Shown here one piece after another: positions 1-12,300 of a stretch of DNA of 64,000 nt; position 1 is the stretch's first letter; every line of letters starts with the position of its first letter. Source of the DNA: Branchiostoma floridae (lineage: Eukaryota > Chordata > Leptocardii > Amphioxiformes > Branchiostomatidae). The notes beneath the pieces are model-generated. The model made no database searches, was not told the DNA's origin, and saw nothing but the letters and a program-made list of their open reading frames with translations. The stretch covers positions 5,776,929-5,840,928 of the forward strand of contig NC_049985.1 in NCBI RefSeq assembly GCF_000003815.2. Reading direction: 5' to 3'. Position numbers and translations under genes: made by a program.

Positions 1-326
1 TATTACAACCAAATGAGCTGAAATTTGACAGAGATGTGCCTTGATAATGCCCCCATATAAATTCAATAACACTTTTGGTGTACAGCACAACAAAATGCTT
101 ATTTTTGCGATTTTTTGACCAATTTTTTTACCAAAAAAGGACACTTTGGGCTCCTGTACCTTGGTATTGCAACCGAATGAGCTGAAATTTGACACAGATG
201 TGCCTTGATAATCCCTTCATATAAATTCAATAACACTTTTGGTGTACAACGCAACAAAATGCTTATTTTTGCGATTTTTGGCCAATTTTTGACCAAAAAA
301 GGACACTTTGGGCTCCTGTACCCTGG
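1..326. repeat. Tandem repeat, two ~163 bp units
   Basis: Two head-to-tail copies (1-164 and 165-326) share almost the whole unit, including the segments AAATGAGCTGAAATTTGAC and CTTTTGGTGTACA. A third, diverged start of the same unit (from 327) opens the longer repeat to the right. The array may continue left of the window. No coding potential is evident; the reading frames here are short and repetitive. Confidence 0.8.
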
Positions 327-1670
327 TATTACAATCAAATGACCTGAAATTTGGTATAGATAGGCATTAGATACTTGGTAACATGATTCAAGTAAAATTT
401 TTTGACATAAACAACTTTAAAATGACTAATTTTGGCACTTTTCTGAGGGGAAATTTGTTTTCTTTTGGCCTCCTGACGTGACCTTCCGTGACCCCGCACA
501 AAGCCACACCTGTGCGCGTCAGCCGGAGAGTTAATTGAATCAAAGACCTAGCCAATCAGCGAAGAGGAGGCCAAAGGCTAATTAATATTCATAAGCGGGG
601 CCTCATGATCCCGTATATAGCAGTGTTCCCGCCAGGGGGAGCGAAGCCCGCCTAAGGCTCTCGCATTTTAGACTATTCAGAAGGCTTTATATTGTATCAG
701 TTCTTAGGGGCATATCTATGATAATCGCAGCAGTCACTTAACTTCTCTTCAGGAGTTTAGTGTAACACTATTTCAGGTCAAACCGTCAAAGGCAACTAAA
801 AACAAACTTTAACGTTACTGAGTTCAACAGTACTTATAACTTGTTATCCGAAGTTGAAACGCTAGCGATGGTATTTTCGCTGCGCTGTTAGCTCCGTGCG
901 ACTGTTGTTGACGGTCTTATAACGGCATCTTTTGCACCCCTGTACCCTGGTATGAGTAACATTTGGTATAGATAGGCATAAGACAGTTGCTAAAATGATC
1001 CAAGTAAAATTTTTGGCATAAAGTACTGTAAAAGGCTTAATTACAACACTTTTTAGGGGAAATTGGTTTTCTTTCGTTCTCCATGCCATGACCTTTCGGA
1101 CGTTCACCCCACAGAGCCGACATCTGCACCTGCGTCTAGCTGGCAGGAAGAGTTAATTCAATTAATGGTTCAGCCAATCAGCGAAGAGGAAAGCGAAGGC
1201 TAATTAATATTCATAAGCGGGACCACACAATACGTTAACTTGAAGACTCAAGCCGTACAGACTTCTCGCCAGGATTTTTTCAAAGCGTCGGACAGGGGTC
1301 CGGGGGCCGCCGAATGTCCCTGGCGGGGTCCAGGGGCAGGGCCACTGTGGGGGGGACCCAGGTGGGCGAAGCCCCCCCGGAAGCTCTTGCATTTTAGACT
1401 ATTGAGAAGGCTTCTTTTATAAGTTTTTTAGGGCCATATCAACGATAATCGTAGCAGTCACTTACTTCTCTTCAGCAATTTGACTTTAAAATATTTCGGG
1501 TCAAAGCTTCAAAGACAACTAAAACCTCATAAACAACAAACTTTACTTAGCTCAACAGTATACAAAAATATTGTACGGGTTGCCATCCTTAGTTAAAGCG
1601 GTTATTTATAGCGCTAGTATCTTCGCTGCGCCGTTAGCCGCCGTGCGACTTTTGTTGACGGTCTGATGTC
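327..1670. repeat. Tandem duplication of a ~620-720 bp block
   Basis: Block A (327-950) and block B (951-about 1670) align along their length. Shared landmarks in order are TTTGGTATAGATAGGCAT, AGCCAATCAGCGAAGAGGA, CTAATTAATATTCATAAGCGG, GCATTTTAGACTATT and a final TTGTTGACGGTCT. Block B carries an extra GC-rich stretch (about 1285-1375). Neither copy has a convincing reading frame. It could be a solo LTR pair, a tandem non-coding gene or a satellite; the sequence alone does not decide. Confidence 0.75.
552..619 (+). promoter_or_regulatory. CCAAT box plus TATA-like box in block A
   Basis: A perfect NF-Y type core (AGCCAATCAG, 551-560) is followed about 55 bp later by TATATAG (614-620). This spacing resembles a core promoter. 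The second block keeps the CCAAT motif (1174-1178), but its TATA position is degraded. Whether it drives transcription is inference. Confidence 0.35.
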
Positions 1671-3342
1671 CCTACGTCGCCGCCTCGCTGATATTCCCAC
1701 GGACATGTTTCAAGAAAAATACCCAGCAAAAAACGCTGTTCTGCGTCAAATTCTATTCTATAAAACATGTGGGACTCAGTGTTACAGTCTAAATATTTTG
1801 TAGAAGCACCGCTGTAGGAAAGAAGGTCCAAGCAATGTAAAACATCACGTAGCATGAAGTTCGCTGTCAACTGGCACACAGCACATGACTGTTTGAAACT
1901 CTAAGTCTAATCAACAGCCGTGTTTGATTGATAGCCGGCGGTCCTTTGATGAAGTCGGCGAAAGGTGCGTTAGTTAGAAAATCTGCGTTTAGTTTTGATA
2001 CGTAATTATAAGTTAGACAGTGGCGAGAATGATTATTTTCTCATCAATATTTCTCTTCAGAATTATTTGAACTTAATTGTACATCTAAACAATTGGCTTA
2101 CCTGTGCAATGTTTATATGATTAATGATCAGTGTACTGAAATCATGTGTAACGTATGGCTCCTAGTCAATAGATCAGCATTTTTCTCTATAGTGACCACC
2201 TGTCTATAGTGGCCACATTTCTATCACTGGACTGGAACTTGCGAAAACTGCTATATTTTCTCCAGAGCAAATGTATGTGTTCCTAGTGCTGTTGTTGTTT
2301 GACATAAACTTTGAACATTTAAATTGTAAGTAACTTTAAACTGCCAGAGTTTCAGCCCAATAAAACACTCTCAGCGCCAGGGTATGAACAGACTGACCAG
2401 ACAGACGAAAATAAATCCTCGAACAAGGTTCAATCGTATCTTCCGGGTCTGGCAGGACTGAGTTGTTAAACTAAAATAAGAATAGGCTCGATGGCTGATT
2501 GCATACAAAGAAAAACAGTTTAACAGTTTTACAGCTTGAAGAAAACAAACGCTCCTACAGTACCTGCACCTGCTTGATAATTATTAAATCGTATGCCCTA
2601 CTTGAATAAAAAAAGTTCACTGCAATAATTAATGTACCCACATCACAAGGAGCTTATACTTTTTTAAACTTATACCTAGTTATCGTACTGAAAATTGTTA
2701 ATGACATTACATGAAGTCATTCAACAATTTTCAGTCATGATGAAAATTTTCTGAATGGAAGGTGTGATTATTGTCATTTTCTGAAAAATAGAAGCAAGCT
2801 CTGTCTTTACCTGGAATCAATTCACAATACCAGTCCACTTTGGGGGATAATGTACTGTTAAGAGGATGTTCCATTTTTGCGCAGGGGTGATTTGGAACAG
2901 TCCAATGTTGCGTGGGAAGGGGTATGGCTGAAATATGCTGTGTTTGCTCTTAAGCAAATGTCGGCCTTTCTAGTTTTTAGCATCATGTCACGCTGTTTGT
3001 GTTAAGATTTATGATATTGAGACAGTATTGAGACATTGTTATTGCTTCACACATTTCAAGCAATGATCATTCAAGTAGCGCTAGTGCTGCAATATATTAG
3101 ATTTTTCTTCTGTTGAGAACTTGATGACAGTAAATATTTTAAATTTATTTATATTCATGAATTATTTGATTTTGCACTGTGTGTTAAGTTCATGGTTGAA
3201 ACAATTCTGTAGCACAAAAAACACATTTGTGGCGTAATAATTACATGTTGGAGAGACACCACACACACACCAAAAAAAAAGAAATTTAAACCACTGCAAA
3301 TAATCAAGATTTGCAATAACCAAATATCTCCGTCTTCTGCAG
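1671..3342. other. No gene seen (probable intron or intergenic)
   Basis: No reading frame with splice signals could be supported. A fragment around 2185-2225 (ATAGTGACCACCTGTCTATAGTGGCCAC) matches the miniature element described at 23778-23959. The missing first half of SH3 domain 1 should be encoded in an upstream exon, but I could not locate it here; it may lie left of the window. Confidence 0.5.
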
Positions 3343-6300
3343 GTCAATCTGATGACCTGGGCTTCAAGAAGGGAGAAACCATTTTCCTGTTGGGGAAGGT
3401 GGGGGCAGAGTGGTACCGAGGGAAGTGTGGTAAGAGGGAGGGGATGTTCCCAGCTACCTACGTCAACATAGTGGAGGACCTGCCCTGGAAGGAACCAGCT
3501 CAAGAAAAGGCTGACACAGTCAGGTAAGGAGGGTTTGGTGTTATATTAATTTGAAGTCAGCCTGTATTACATGTATACAATCTCTGGCTGTCAGGCTGAT
3601 TGGGTCCCCTCCCCTAGACTAGAGCTTTGGCCAGTCTCTGACTTGAGAGAACTGCTCCGATTCACAGAATAAGAGCTTAGGATACTTTTTTACTATGAAA
3701 ATAGAATCTCATAAAGTCCAATAGGATCTCAGGATTCTGTCACTATGACAATCTCTGTATACCCCATATGCGTATCTTGTTGGTTGCAATACTGTTAAAC
3801 ATTTGAAAGTTTGATTCAAAATCATCATCACCATCATCATCACATGCATTTTGTTACACCACCAATTTGGGGATGCAAGATTTTCTTAAAATGTGACATT
3901 TGCTTTTAATTGTTTTCTGATGTTGAAACATCACCTGTACATTTTCATCAAATTTGTATTATCAAGGTTAACTCCTAAACCTCCTCCTTGGTATTGTGTA
4001 CCTGAAATGGCAGTACTGTTTCTCTCCACCAGGGGGCCTCGCTGCAAGGCCAGGTTTGACTTTGAGGGGGAGAGTGAAGGTGACTTGTCCTTTGAGGAGG
4101 GTGATGTCATCAGTCTTCTGGAGAGGGTCGGAGATGAATGGATGAAGGGAGAGCTGAAGGGGAAGGCTGGAATCTTCCCTCTGTCTTTTGTAGAGGTGGT
4201 GGAGAATCTACCTCAGGACACAGTTAGTGCTTCTGCTGATGGTAAGTTTCATGGTCAACTTGTTAATGATTACTGTAATTTACTTTGTCTTCTCGCTACC
4301 AAACTTTCATGGTCTAAGAAAATTTAACTTGTTCTCGGAACTAAATGTTCACTGTCGCTGCAAGTGCACATAAAAAAAGTCTCTGAATTATTTGTTAAGA
4401 GTAATGATAAGTTCACGTTACAGTCGTCACCGTGAAAACCGTGAACATAACATTACATTGAAAAAATCAGGAATTACAGTAGTTTCCTTAAGCGTAAGAT
4501 TAGTTTGTTTATGAAAGTTAGAGATCCAAGTCAATTTCAAGACAATGCAATCTCTCCATTAACTACATAAGATTTGGAGATAATACTTCAGGACTTTTTG
4601 AGTGACATCCTTCACTCTTCTTCTGGTGACACTCGAAACGTCTGGAGCTAATCTTCAAATCTTATCCGTGGTAGAGATTGAAAAGTCTTTATAATAAACA
4701 TTTGTGGAAACAAAGTTATTTGAATCATGATGATCACTGTATCATGTAGCAGTAGCACTGGAGGCTGTGGCCTCTGAACATCATTTTTCTAAGTTTTTTT
4801 TTTAAATTCTGATTGTCAAATGTCAAACAAATTCAATTTCAGCCATTGTATGGTTGCTCAGTGATTGCTACTAAGTGCAAATGTGGTCTAAGTAGATAGA
4901 TACATGTAGTTTCACTTGTAGTCTTACTTGTCTTTGAATACATCAATACATGTTTTCAGTTGTCTTCATGTAGACTGCCTTTTTTCCAGGAGCTGTAGTG
5001 AATGTACTGTATGATTTTGAGGGAGAAAGTAGTGATGAACTTTCTGTAAAGGTATCGTCATGTTTTTACATAAATATGTCACTTTTCATTATTTTCCATT
5101 TTCATAGTGGATTTCTTATTGCTTCTTTGTTATGACAGTTGTTGATTACTGTCAGGTTTTACAATGAATCACTGTATGTTTGCATCCTTTTATTCTCTTT
5201 ATGCAAACCCATCGTATTGTGTATGTTGATGAAAATGCCATTGTACGTAACTGGAATTGTTATATTTTTTGTAGGCTGGTAGGAAGTTGAAAGTTCTCAG
5301 TCTGGTCAGTGCTGATTGGTTGCTAGGAGAGGTGGACGGGAGGCAGGGCAGGTTCCCAGCATCCTTTGTTGACCACATTCCCTCCAATGTCCCAGCAGCC
5401 CCAGCAGAGCCATCAGGGAATGGGGTAACCTACATTCTCCTTTCTTCTAGACTTAAAAATCATGAAGCTCTGTAACCTGCATTCTCTTTTCTTCTAGATC
5501 TAAAAATCTGATGAAACTTGCATGTATTCATTACGTATGTTTATGGAGGTTTGTTTATGGTTTGTTTGTTTGCTTGTGTGCTGGTAGTTATTTGAATGCA
5601 GTAGAGTGGTTGGTTTCCACATGCTAGGCATCTCAGGGACACTGACAGGAAGGTAGGGCAAAGGTCCCATAAAAGTCTCAGAATGGGTTATCTCATTTCT
5701 TGTCATTAACTTCCTGCTATTTGCCTGTCTGTTACCTTATTAAATGTAGTGGGAGAAATGTATTAGATTGAATCAGTGAGAAATGTTAATTCGCAATGAT
5801 GAATGGAACAAGAAATTCCCCAGAACTAAAGATTAGTCTCAGAGGTATGAGCTCTTGGCCTTTTTGTGTTCTTTTCAATCATCACCATCTGACCGACTGT
5901 TTCTTTGGTTTTTGCACAGACACAAGGTTCTTCCTACTACATTGCAAAGTATGACTTTGTAGGCCAGAGTGAGGGGGAGCTGTCATTCAAGGCAGGGGAC
6001 AGGATGTCCCTCATCAGTGAGCTGGATGCTGATTGGCTGACAGTGATGATTGACAGTAATGAGGGTGTGGTCCCAAGATCTTATGTGGAGCCTGCAGGAG
6101 GAGGAGGAGGAGATGGTGAGAGACATTGTTTACCATGATCGTGGTTCTTATGTGGCAGTGACAACAACGAGTTTAGCCTTGGCGCCTTCCTCATTATTTC
6201 TGAGTGATTGCTTAGAAATGTCAGAGAACCAAGGAACAAAATGCACTGCGACAAGCTTGATATTGGATGTGACATACATGTAGTATTAAATACTTAAGAG

Positions 6301-6762
6301 ATCCCTTTCTTCTTTAGTTATGAATTAAATTGTTTAATATGTAAAACTGCTTGTAACAGTTTCTGTTTTTTTAGTTTCAGATGGCTCCAGGCCCACTGCT
6401 TTAGTGCTGTATGACTTTGAGGCAGTGCAAGAGGATGAACTATCACTGAAGGTAGGTCAACTCAGCAGTTTCTCTGTTATAGTATTTAATGTGGTCATCT
6501 ATGATTCTTGCATCCACCTCTACACTTCAGACTCACAGATTTTACTGTGTTTCTTCAACTGGAAACTCCAACTTGACATGCCAAGAAATAACTACAAATT
6601 TAAACTGAATTCACAGTATATTTTTGTTTGTTCCCATCACAGGAAGGAGAGGAGGTTTATCTTAAGGAAATGTTCGATGGTGATTGGCTGGTGGGAGAGG
6701 TCAAAGGTCGCACGGGCCGGTTCCCTGTCGCCTTTGTTCAGGTCATCACACCCTTGCCCTGA
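3343..6762 (+). CDS. Multi-SH3 adaptor protein, 3' exons (five C-terminal SH3 domains; SH3D19-like)
   Basis: Seven exons splice in frame with canonical GT-AG borders: 3343-3523, 4033-4241, 4990-5051, 5275-5424, 5920-6115, 6375 (or 6381)-6451 and 6643-6762, ending in TGA. They encode five SH3 domains in tandem. Domain 1 lacks its ALYDF start (it begins SDDLGFKKGE). Domain 2 has ARFDFEGESEGDLSFEEGD, domain 3 VLYDFEGESSDELSVK, domain 4 AKYDFVGQSEGELSFKAGD and domain 5 VLYDFEAVQEDELSLK. Each carries the W of the binding groove (EW or DW) and a FPxxFV, FPATYV or VPRSYV end. SH3 domains bind proline-rich peptides, so this is a scaffold for signalling, actin or endocytosis. Five consecutive C-terminal SH3 domains are the architecture of vertebrate SH3D19 (EEN-binding protein), the basis of the comparison. 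Domains 3 and 5 are each split at the same place (after the ELSVK or ELSLK motif), which fits domain duplication with exon structure retained. The 5' part of the gene is outside or unrecognised. Confidence 0.88.
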
Positions 6763-8820
6763 ACGTGAGCTGTCAATCATGTCAATCATGCTAAGTCAAG
6801 TACAGTAACACCTATTATCAAGGGACTAGAACAAACGATCATAGTGGACAGATGGTCACAGTACACCAGATTCCTAATGCTTGGGTCAATGGGAAAAACT
6901 ATCTAAGGGACCTCCAAAAAGTGGCAACAATTCTTAGCCAAGTGGTCTCTATGCATGGGTAGTACTGCTAGTACAGGTTTGACTGTATAATGAGAAATGT
7001 CACAACTCCACTTGCAAGTTCATGTACTTGCACCAAAATAAGAACATATTTTTCCACTGCCCAAGAGCTACAATACAAACTTTGCAGTCAATAGGGAGGT
7101 AGTCTCTCTATATAAGCATGGGGCAGATCTTTATAATTACATGATGAATGGTGTGATGGTCCCTGCAAATTGTGCAAATGATGAGTATTTTCTCAAGCTG
7201 CAAACGGCACAAAATGGCAAAGTGGCGACAATGTTTTTTTTGCATATCTAGCTAAAAATTCTGCCTCTACAGACAGGATTCTTAATGCATGGGTCAATGG
7301 GATGTATACTCCAATGACCACCAAAGTGACAAACTGATAACGGCCTGGTGGTCACTATAGTACACTGTCAGGTGAATTTTTATCAACAGCAGCTCATGAC
7401 TATCATGAAGTGATATCTGAAGCAAAAGATTAGTCAAATTGCTAGTCTCAAGAAACAAGAGCTTACATGGAGGTAGATTATCTGCTTGACTTTTGCTACT
7501 AATAGATAGGCAAAGAAAGAACAAAAAGCTCATACTATAGTTGTAATGTTCCTACACAATGTTGCAAGCATGAGACTGGATGGAAATGCTAATTGCTAAA
7601 ATGCAAACTGCAGTTTACTTGACCTGCAACCCTTCCTGTGACTCCCCTCATTAATTAATCACAGAAGGAGAATACCTAAATAAGATTTCTTTATCAGCCT
7701 GCCAGTATTCACTGCCACTGTACTATCTATGCAAACTAGTCAGTGTAGCAAATGCTGATAAAGACAGTGTAATGTTAAGAGTTCAAGTTCCATTGTATGT
7801 AAACATTGTCACAGTTGTTGTCTCGTCTACATGTAAACTCCAGTGAAACATGCCAAACTCAATCGGTGCCATCAGCTGTAAGCAAGCTAAGGGAATATTA
7901 ACCAAGAAAATTGTGCAATGCGTTAGTTATGAATATTGTATAAGGAACATTATGAAGGTGTTTATCGCAATGGAAGAAGTACATGTTAGTAATTTTAAGT
8001 TTGCTGATTTCATTGAATGAATTGCCTCTACAATTAATAGTACTTGGTAACTTCTATACAGATAACTTTGTTTGATACATTTTGCAATAATGTACTTTGG
8101 CATTACCATAATCATCATATACTTTGATATATATAAGTGGTGTAGATCAAGTATAACCATATCATACTCATGATAGTAATGCACAATTATTATAGTGTGC
8201 ATGATAGTGACATTAATGATGACAATAATAGTTGAATTCTGCTTACATTCAAAGTAAGAAAATAAGTAGTATATAAACCTGTTTTATCTATCTAGTGTAT
8301 AACAATATCTCATCTTTTCCCACCTATGCGATTTTCAATATTCAATATCGGTCATTTATCATACATATATATATTTCCCTGACATTGCTACACTTATTAA
8401 CCCAACATTGTTTTTGTTTTCATATCAATCCTATGCTGTGTGAAAAAGAGATCTTTTGGTGAAATTTATAGTATTTATATTTAGTTATAAGCTAGGGTAT
8501 ATTCCGTTCTATGCAAAATAGTTAACTTTTTGTGTATTTACTACAATGTAGCTGGAATGCATTGTTAAGTTTATTCATTTGGGCTTCCTATGTACTGTGC
8601 TTTAGTGTTTCTTGAAATTTATTTGTTGAAATACAATGTATATTGAATTATTTCTTGCCAAGATGAAGAATCCTGGATCTTTTTTGTTTTGGTCTTTTAT
8701 GGTATTCTTCTCTGTTAAGCCATATAATTCTCTTTGGAGAAGATATGTCAAAAATATAGCTATCTGAGGATCTGGTTTAGATACTATAAATCAGTAATAA
8801 AATTTACCATGCATTGGTTT
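6763..8820 (+). other. Probable 3' untranslated region of the SH3 gene
   Basis: There is no supported coding sequence. The strand is T-rich and lies directly after the stop codon. Two stretches (6840-6980 and 7290-7370) are degenerate relatives of the ACAGGTTTGACTGTA element found at 23778-23959. The extent is inferred from the polyadenylation signal at 8796. Confidence 0.5.
8796..8801 (+). terminator. Polyadenylation signal AATAAA (SH3 gene)
   Basis: Canonical AATAAA about 2 kb after the SH3 stop codon. It lies just before the tail of the convergent minus-strand gene. Other, weaker signals in the region cannot be excluded. Confidence 0.4.
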
Positions 8821-9013
8821 TTGTTTGAGTAAAATACATTTGTATATTAGTATGTGAAATACATAAGTAGTATAAGTATAACATAGAGTCTACACTTCAC
8901 GTATGATCATCAGTGGCATTGTGTGAGATTTTTAGTGATGGAAATTCAATGTAATTTGCACGACTAGTATGACCTATAGCTACATACTCTTTAAGTAGGG
9001 ATGAGATTGGACT

Positions 9014-9019
9014 TTTATT
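9014..9019 (-). terminator. Polyadenylation signal AATAAA (TPR gene)
   Basis: TTTATT on the plus strand reads AATAAA on the minus strand, about 320 bp downstream of the TPR gene stop. Together with 8796-8801 it places the two convergent genes tail to tail, with about 200 bp between their predicted ends. Confidence 0.45.
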
Positions 9020-9335
9020 GTTTCCATGTATGTCATATTGTCCGTATTCAAACTATTCTGCCATCTGGACAATGTTAGCACTATGAAAAGTATCCGAAAA
9101 TACAACTGAAATATGTCCAGGAGTATTCAATTAATATACGTCTTCAGTTGATATACGATGATCCCAGGTCCTGGAATGACGAGATCACGGCAGGATGTGA
9201 CTGTACGTTGTAGGTACTAGTAATTGCTTCCAAACGCCAGGTCTTCCCCGGGATGAAACAATGTTGTTACTAGTATATCTGACAAATATCCGGATGTGTC
9301 GTGTTCTCTCTGTATATCTTATCTTAAAATTCATG

Positions 9336-12300
9336 CTAGCTATCTTCCTTCTTTTCATTGCCGAGGTCACCCCAATATGATCCCAGTCGCTGAAGTGTTG
9401 TGAACGGATGTGGCACATTGTCTCCATGGAGAGTTTTCATCATCCTTAGTGCCCGTTCGCGGTAGCTAATTGCCTTCTTCTGATCGCCGAGTTCTCTCCA
9501 ACATGTTCCCAGGCCATGGAGCGACGCGGCAATGGATGGATGCGCCGTATGGGCTCCATAGAGAGTCTTCGTCATCGTTAATGATTGTTCATAAAAGCTA
9601 ATGGCTTTCTCCTGGTCGCCGAGCCTACCCCAGGATGATCCAAGGTTGTGCAGTGACCGAGCAATGTCCGGATGTGCCGTGTTGTGTCCATAGATAGTTT
9701 TCGTCATAGTAAGTATCTGTTCGAAGTAGCCAATTGATTTCTTCTGATCACCGAGTTCACTCCAAGACGATCCCAAACCCTGAAGTGATGCGGCAATGGA
9801 TGGATGTGCAGTGTTGTGTCCATAGATAGTTTTCGTCATCGTTAGCATCTGTTCGAAGTAGCTAATTGATTTCTTCTGATCACCGAGTTCACTCCAAGAA
9901 GATCCCAAACCATGAAGTGATGCGGCATTGGATGGATGTGCAGTGTTGTCTCCATAGATAATTTTACTCATCGTCAGTGACTGTTCATAGTAGCTAATTG
10001 CTTTCTTCGGATCGCCTAGTTCACTCCAAGATAATCCCAAGTTGTGAACTGTCTGAGAAATGGACGGATGTGCCGTGTTGTCGCCATAGATGGCTTTCGC
10101 CGTCGTCAATGACTGTTCGAAGTAGCTAACTGCTTTCTTCTGATCACCGAGTCTGCTCCAGGATAAACCCAGGTTGTTGAGTGACCGAGCAATGTCCGGT
10201 TGTGCCGTGTTGTCTCCGCATAGAGTTTTCATCATCGCCAGTGACTGTTCTAAATAGAGAATGGCTTTCTTCTGATCGCGGTGTCTGCTCCATGATGATC
10301 CTAGGTTGTGAAGTGTTTGAGCAATGGACTGATGTGGCGTGTTAACGTTGTCCCCAAAGATAGTCTTTCTCATTATTAATGACTGTTCCAAGTACCTAAT
10401 TGCTTTCTTCTGGTCACCAAGTTTGCTCCAAGATGTTCCCAGGTTGAAAAGCGACTGAGCAGTATCTGGATGTGCCGTGTTGTCTCCATAGATAGCTTTC
10501 CTCATTGTTAGTGACTGTTCAAAGTAGATAATTGCTTTCTTCTGGTCACCGAGTTCACTCGAAGATGATCCCATGTTGTTAAGTGAGTCGGCAATGTCTG
10601 GGTGTGCCGTGTTGTGTCCATAGATAGTTTTCATCATCCTAAACGACAGGTTGTAGTAGTTAATTGATTTCTGTTGATTGCCAAGTTCACTCCAGGATAA
10701 CCCTAGGTTGGAAAGTGATCGGGCAATGGACGGATGTGCTGTGTTTTTCCCAAAAATAGCTTTCTGCATCGTTAATGATTGTTCAAAGTAGCCGATTGCT
10801 TTTTTGTGGTCGCCGAGTTTAAGTGATGATGTTCCAAGGCCTTGAAGGGAGTCAGCAATGTCCGGATGTGCCTTGTTATCTCCATAGATAGTTTTCCTCA
10901 TCGTAAGGGACTGTTCAAAGTAGCTCATTGCTTTCTTGGGGTCACCGAGTTCACCCCAAGATGTTCCCAGGTTAAGAAGAGACTTAGCAATGTGTGGATG
11001 TGCCGTGTTGTCTCCATAGATAGATTGCATCATCGTTAGTGACTGTTCGAAGTAGCTAATTGCTTTCTCCTCATCGCCGAGTTCACTCCAAGATGATCCC
11101 AGGCTGAGGAGAGACTTAGCAATGTCAGGATGCGCAGTGTTATCTCCATATAGAGTCTTCATCATCGTAAGTGACTGTTCAGAGTATCTGATTTTTTTCT
11201 TCTGATCACCGAGACTACCCCAGGATGTTCCCAGGTTGTGAAGGGAGCAGGCAATAGAGGGATGTGCCGTGTTTTCCCCATAGAGAAGTTTCATCATCAT
11301 TAGTGACTGTTCGTAGTAACTTATTGCTTTCTTCTGATCGCCGAAGTTACTCCAAGATGATGCCAGGTTATCGAGTAACTGAGCAACGGATGGATGAGCC
11401 GTATCGTCTCCATAGATAGCTTTCATCATAGTTAGTGACTGTTTGTAGTAGCTTATTGCTTTCTTCTCATTCCCGAGCTCACTCCAAGATAACCCCAGGC
11501 CCTGAAGTGAGTGAGAAATGACCGGATGTGCCGTGTTGTCTCCATGGATAGTTTTCAACATCGTTAGAGTCTGTTCGTAGTAGCTAATTGCTTTCTTCCC
11601 ATCGCTCTGAGATGCCCAGTAATCTCCCAATTCCCTCAACATTTGCGAACGTTTGATATTGTCGCTACCAGTATCGTTTAATGCTGCTTCTAAATAACGT
11701 ATGGACGTAGATAACAATAGATATCTTGCTATTCGGCCCAAACATTCATTAGAGGCATCATAGATGGTCGTTTTGAATATCCCAGTTGACTGAACACGCA
11801 AACTATCTTTAACCATGGCTGGCATACACTTCTTCAAAGGGATTGCCCTACAGTAGTATCTGAAAAGTACTTTGGTATCTGGAATATAGAACACTGATCT
11901 CAGGATGAAGCCAGGCACTTCACGTGTTTCTGGCTTATACTTCATTTGGGTTAGTGGGGACATACTGTCTTTTTGTCCTCCGTTGGCCACGTACGTTCTA
12001 AGCCGGAGCTCTGCCGAGATGCTGGTCAGCACCATAAGGTGTGTGGCATTCTCCTCTCCAATCTTTCCCGTTTCCTCCAGTTCATCTATCACATCCCACG
12101 CACTGGAAAGTGTAATCTGACAGCACAAAGACAGTAGCTCAATTGCTATGCCAGGAAAGCGATAGATGTCTTTCTTGACATTTAGAAGTTGCCCAGTAGG
12201 TTTATAGTTGGGGAAGAAATGGTCTTTATCGTCAAACAAGATTTGAATAGCGGACAGATGGGACTTGAGCCTAGAGAGGAGATCATCTGTGATGATTTCT

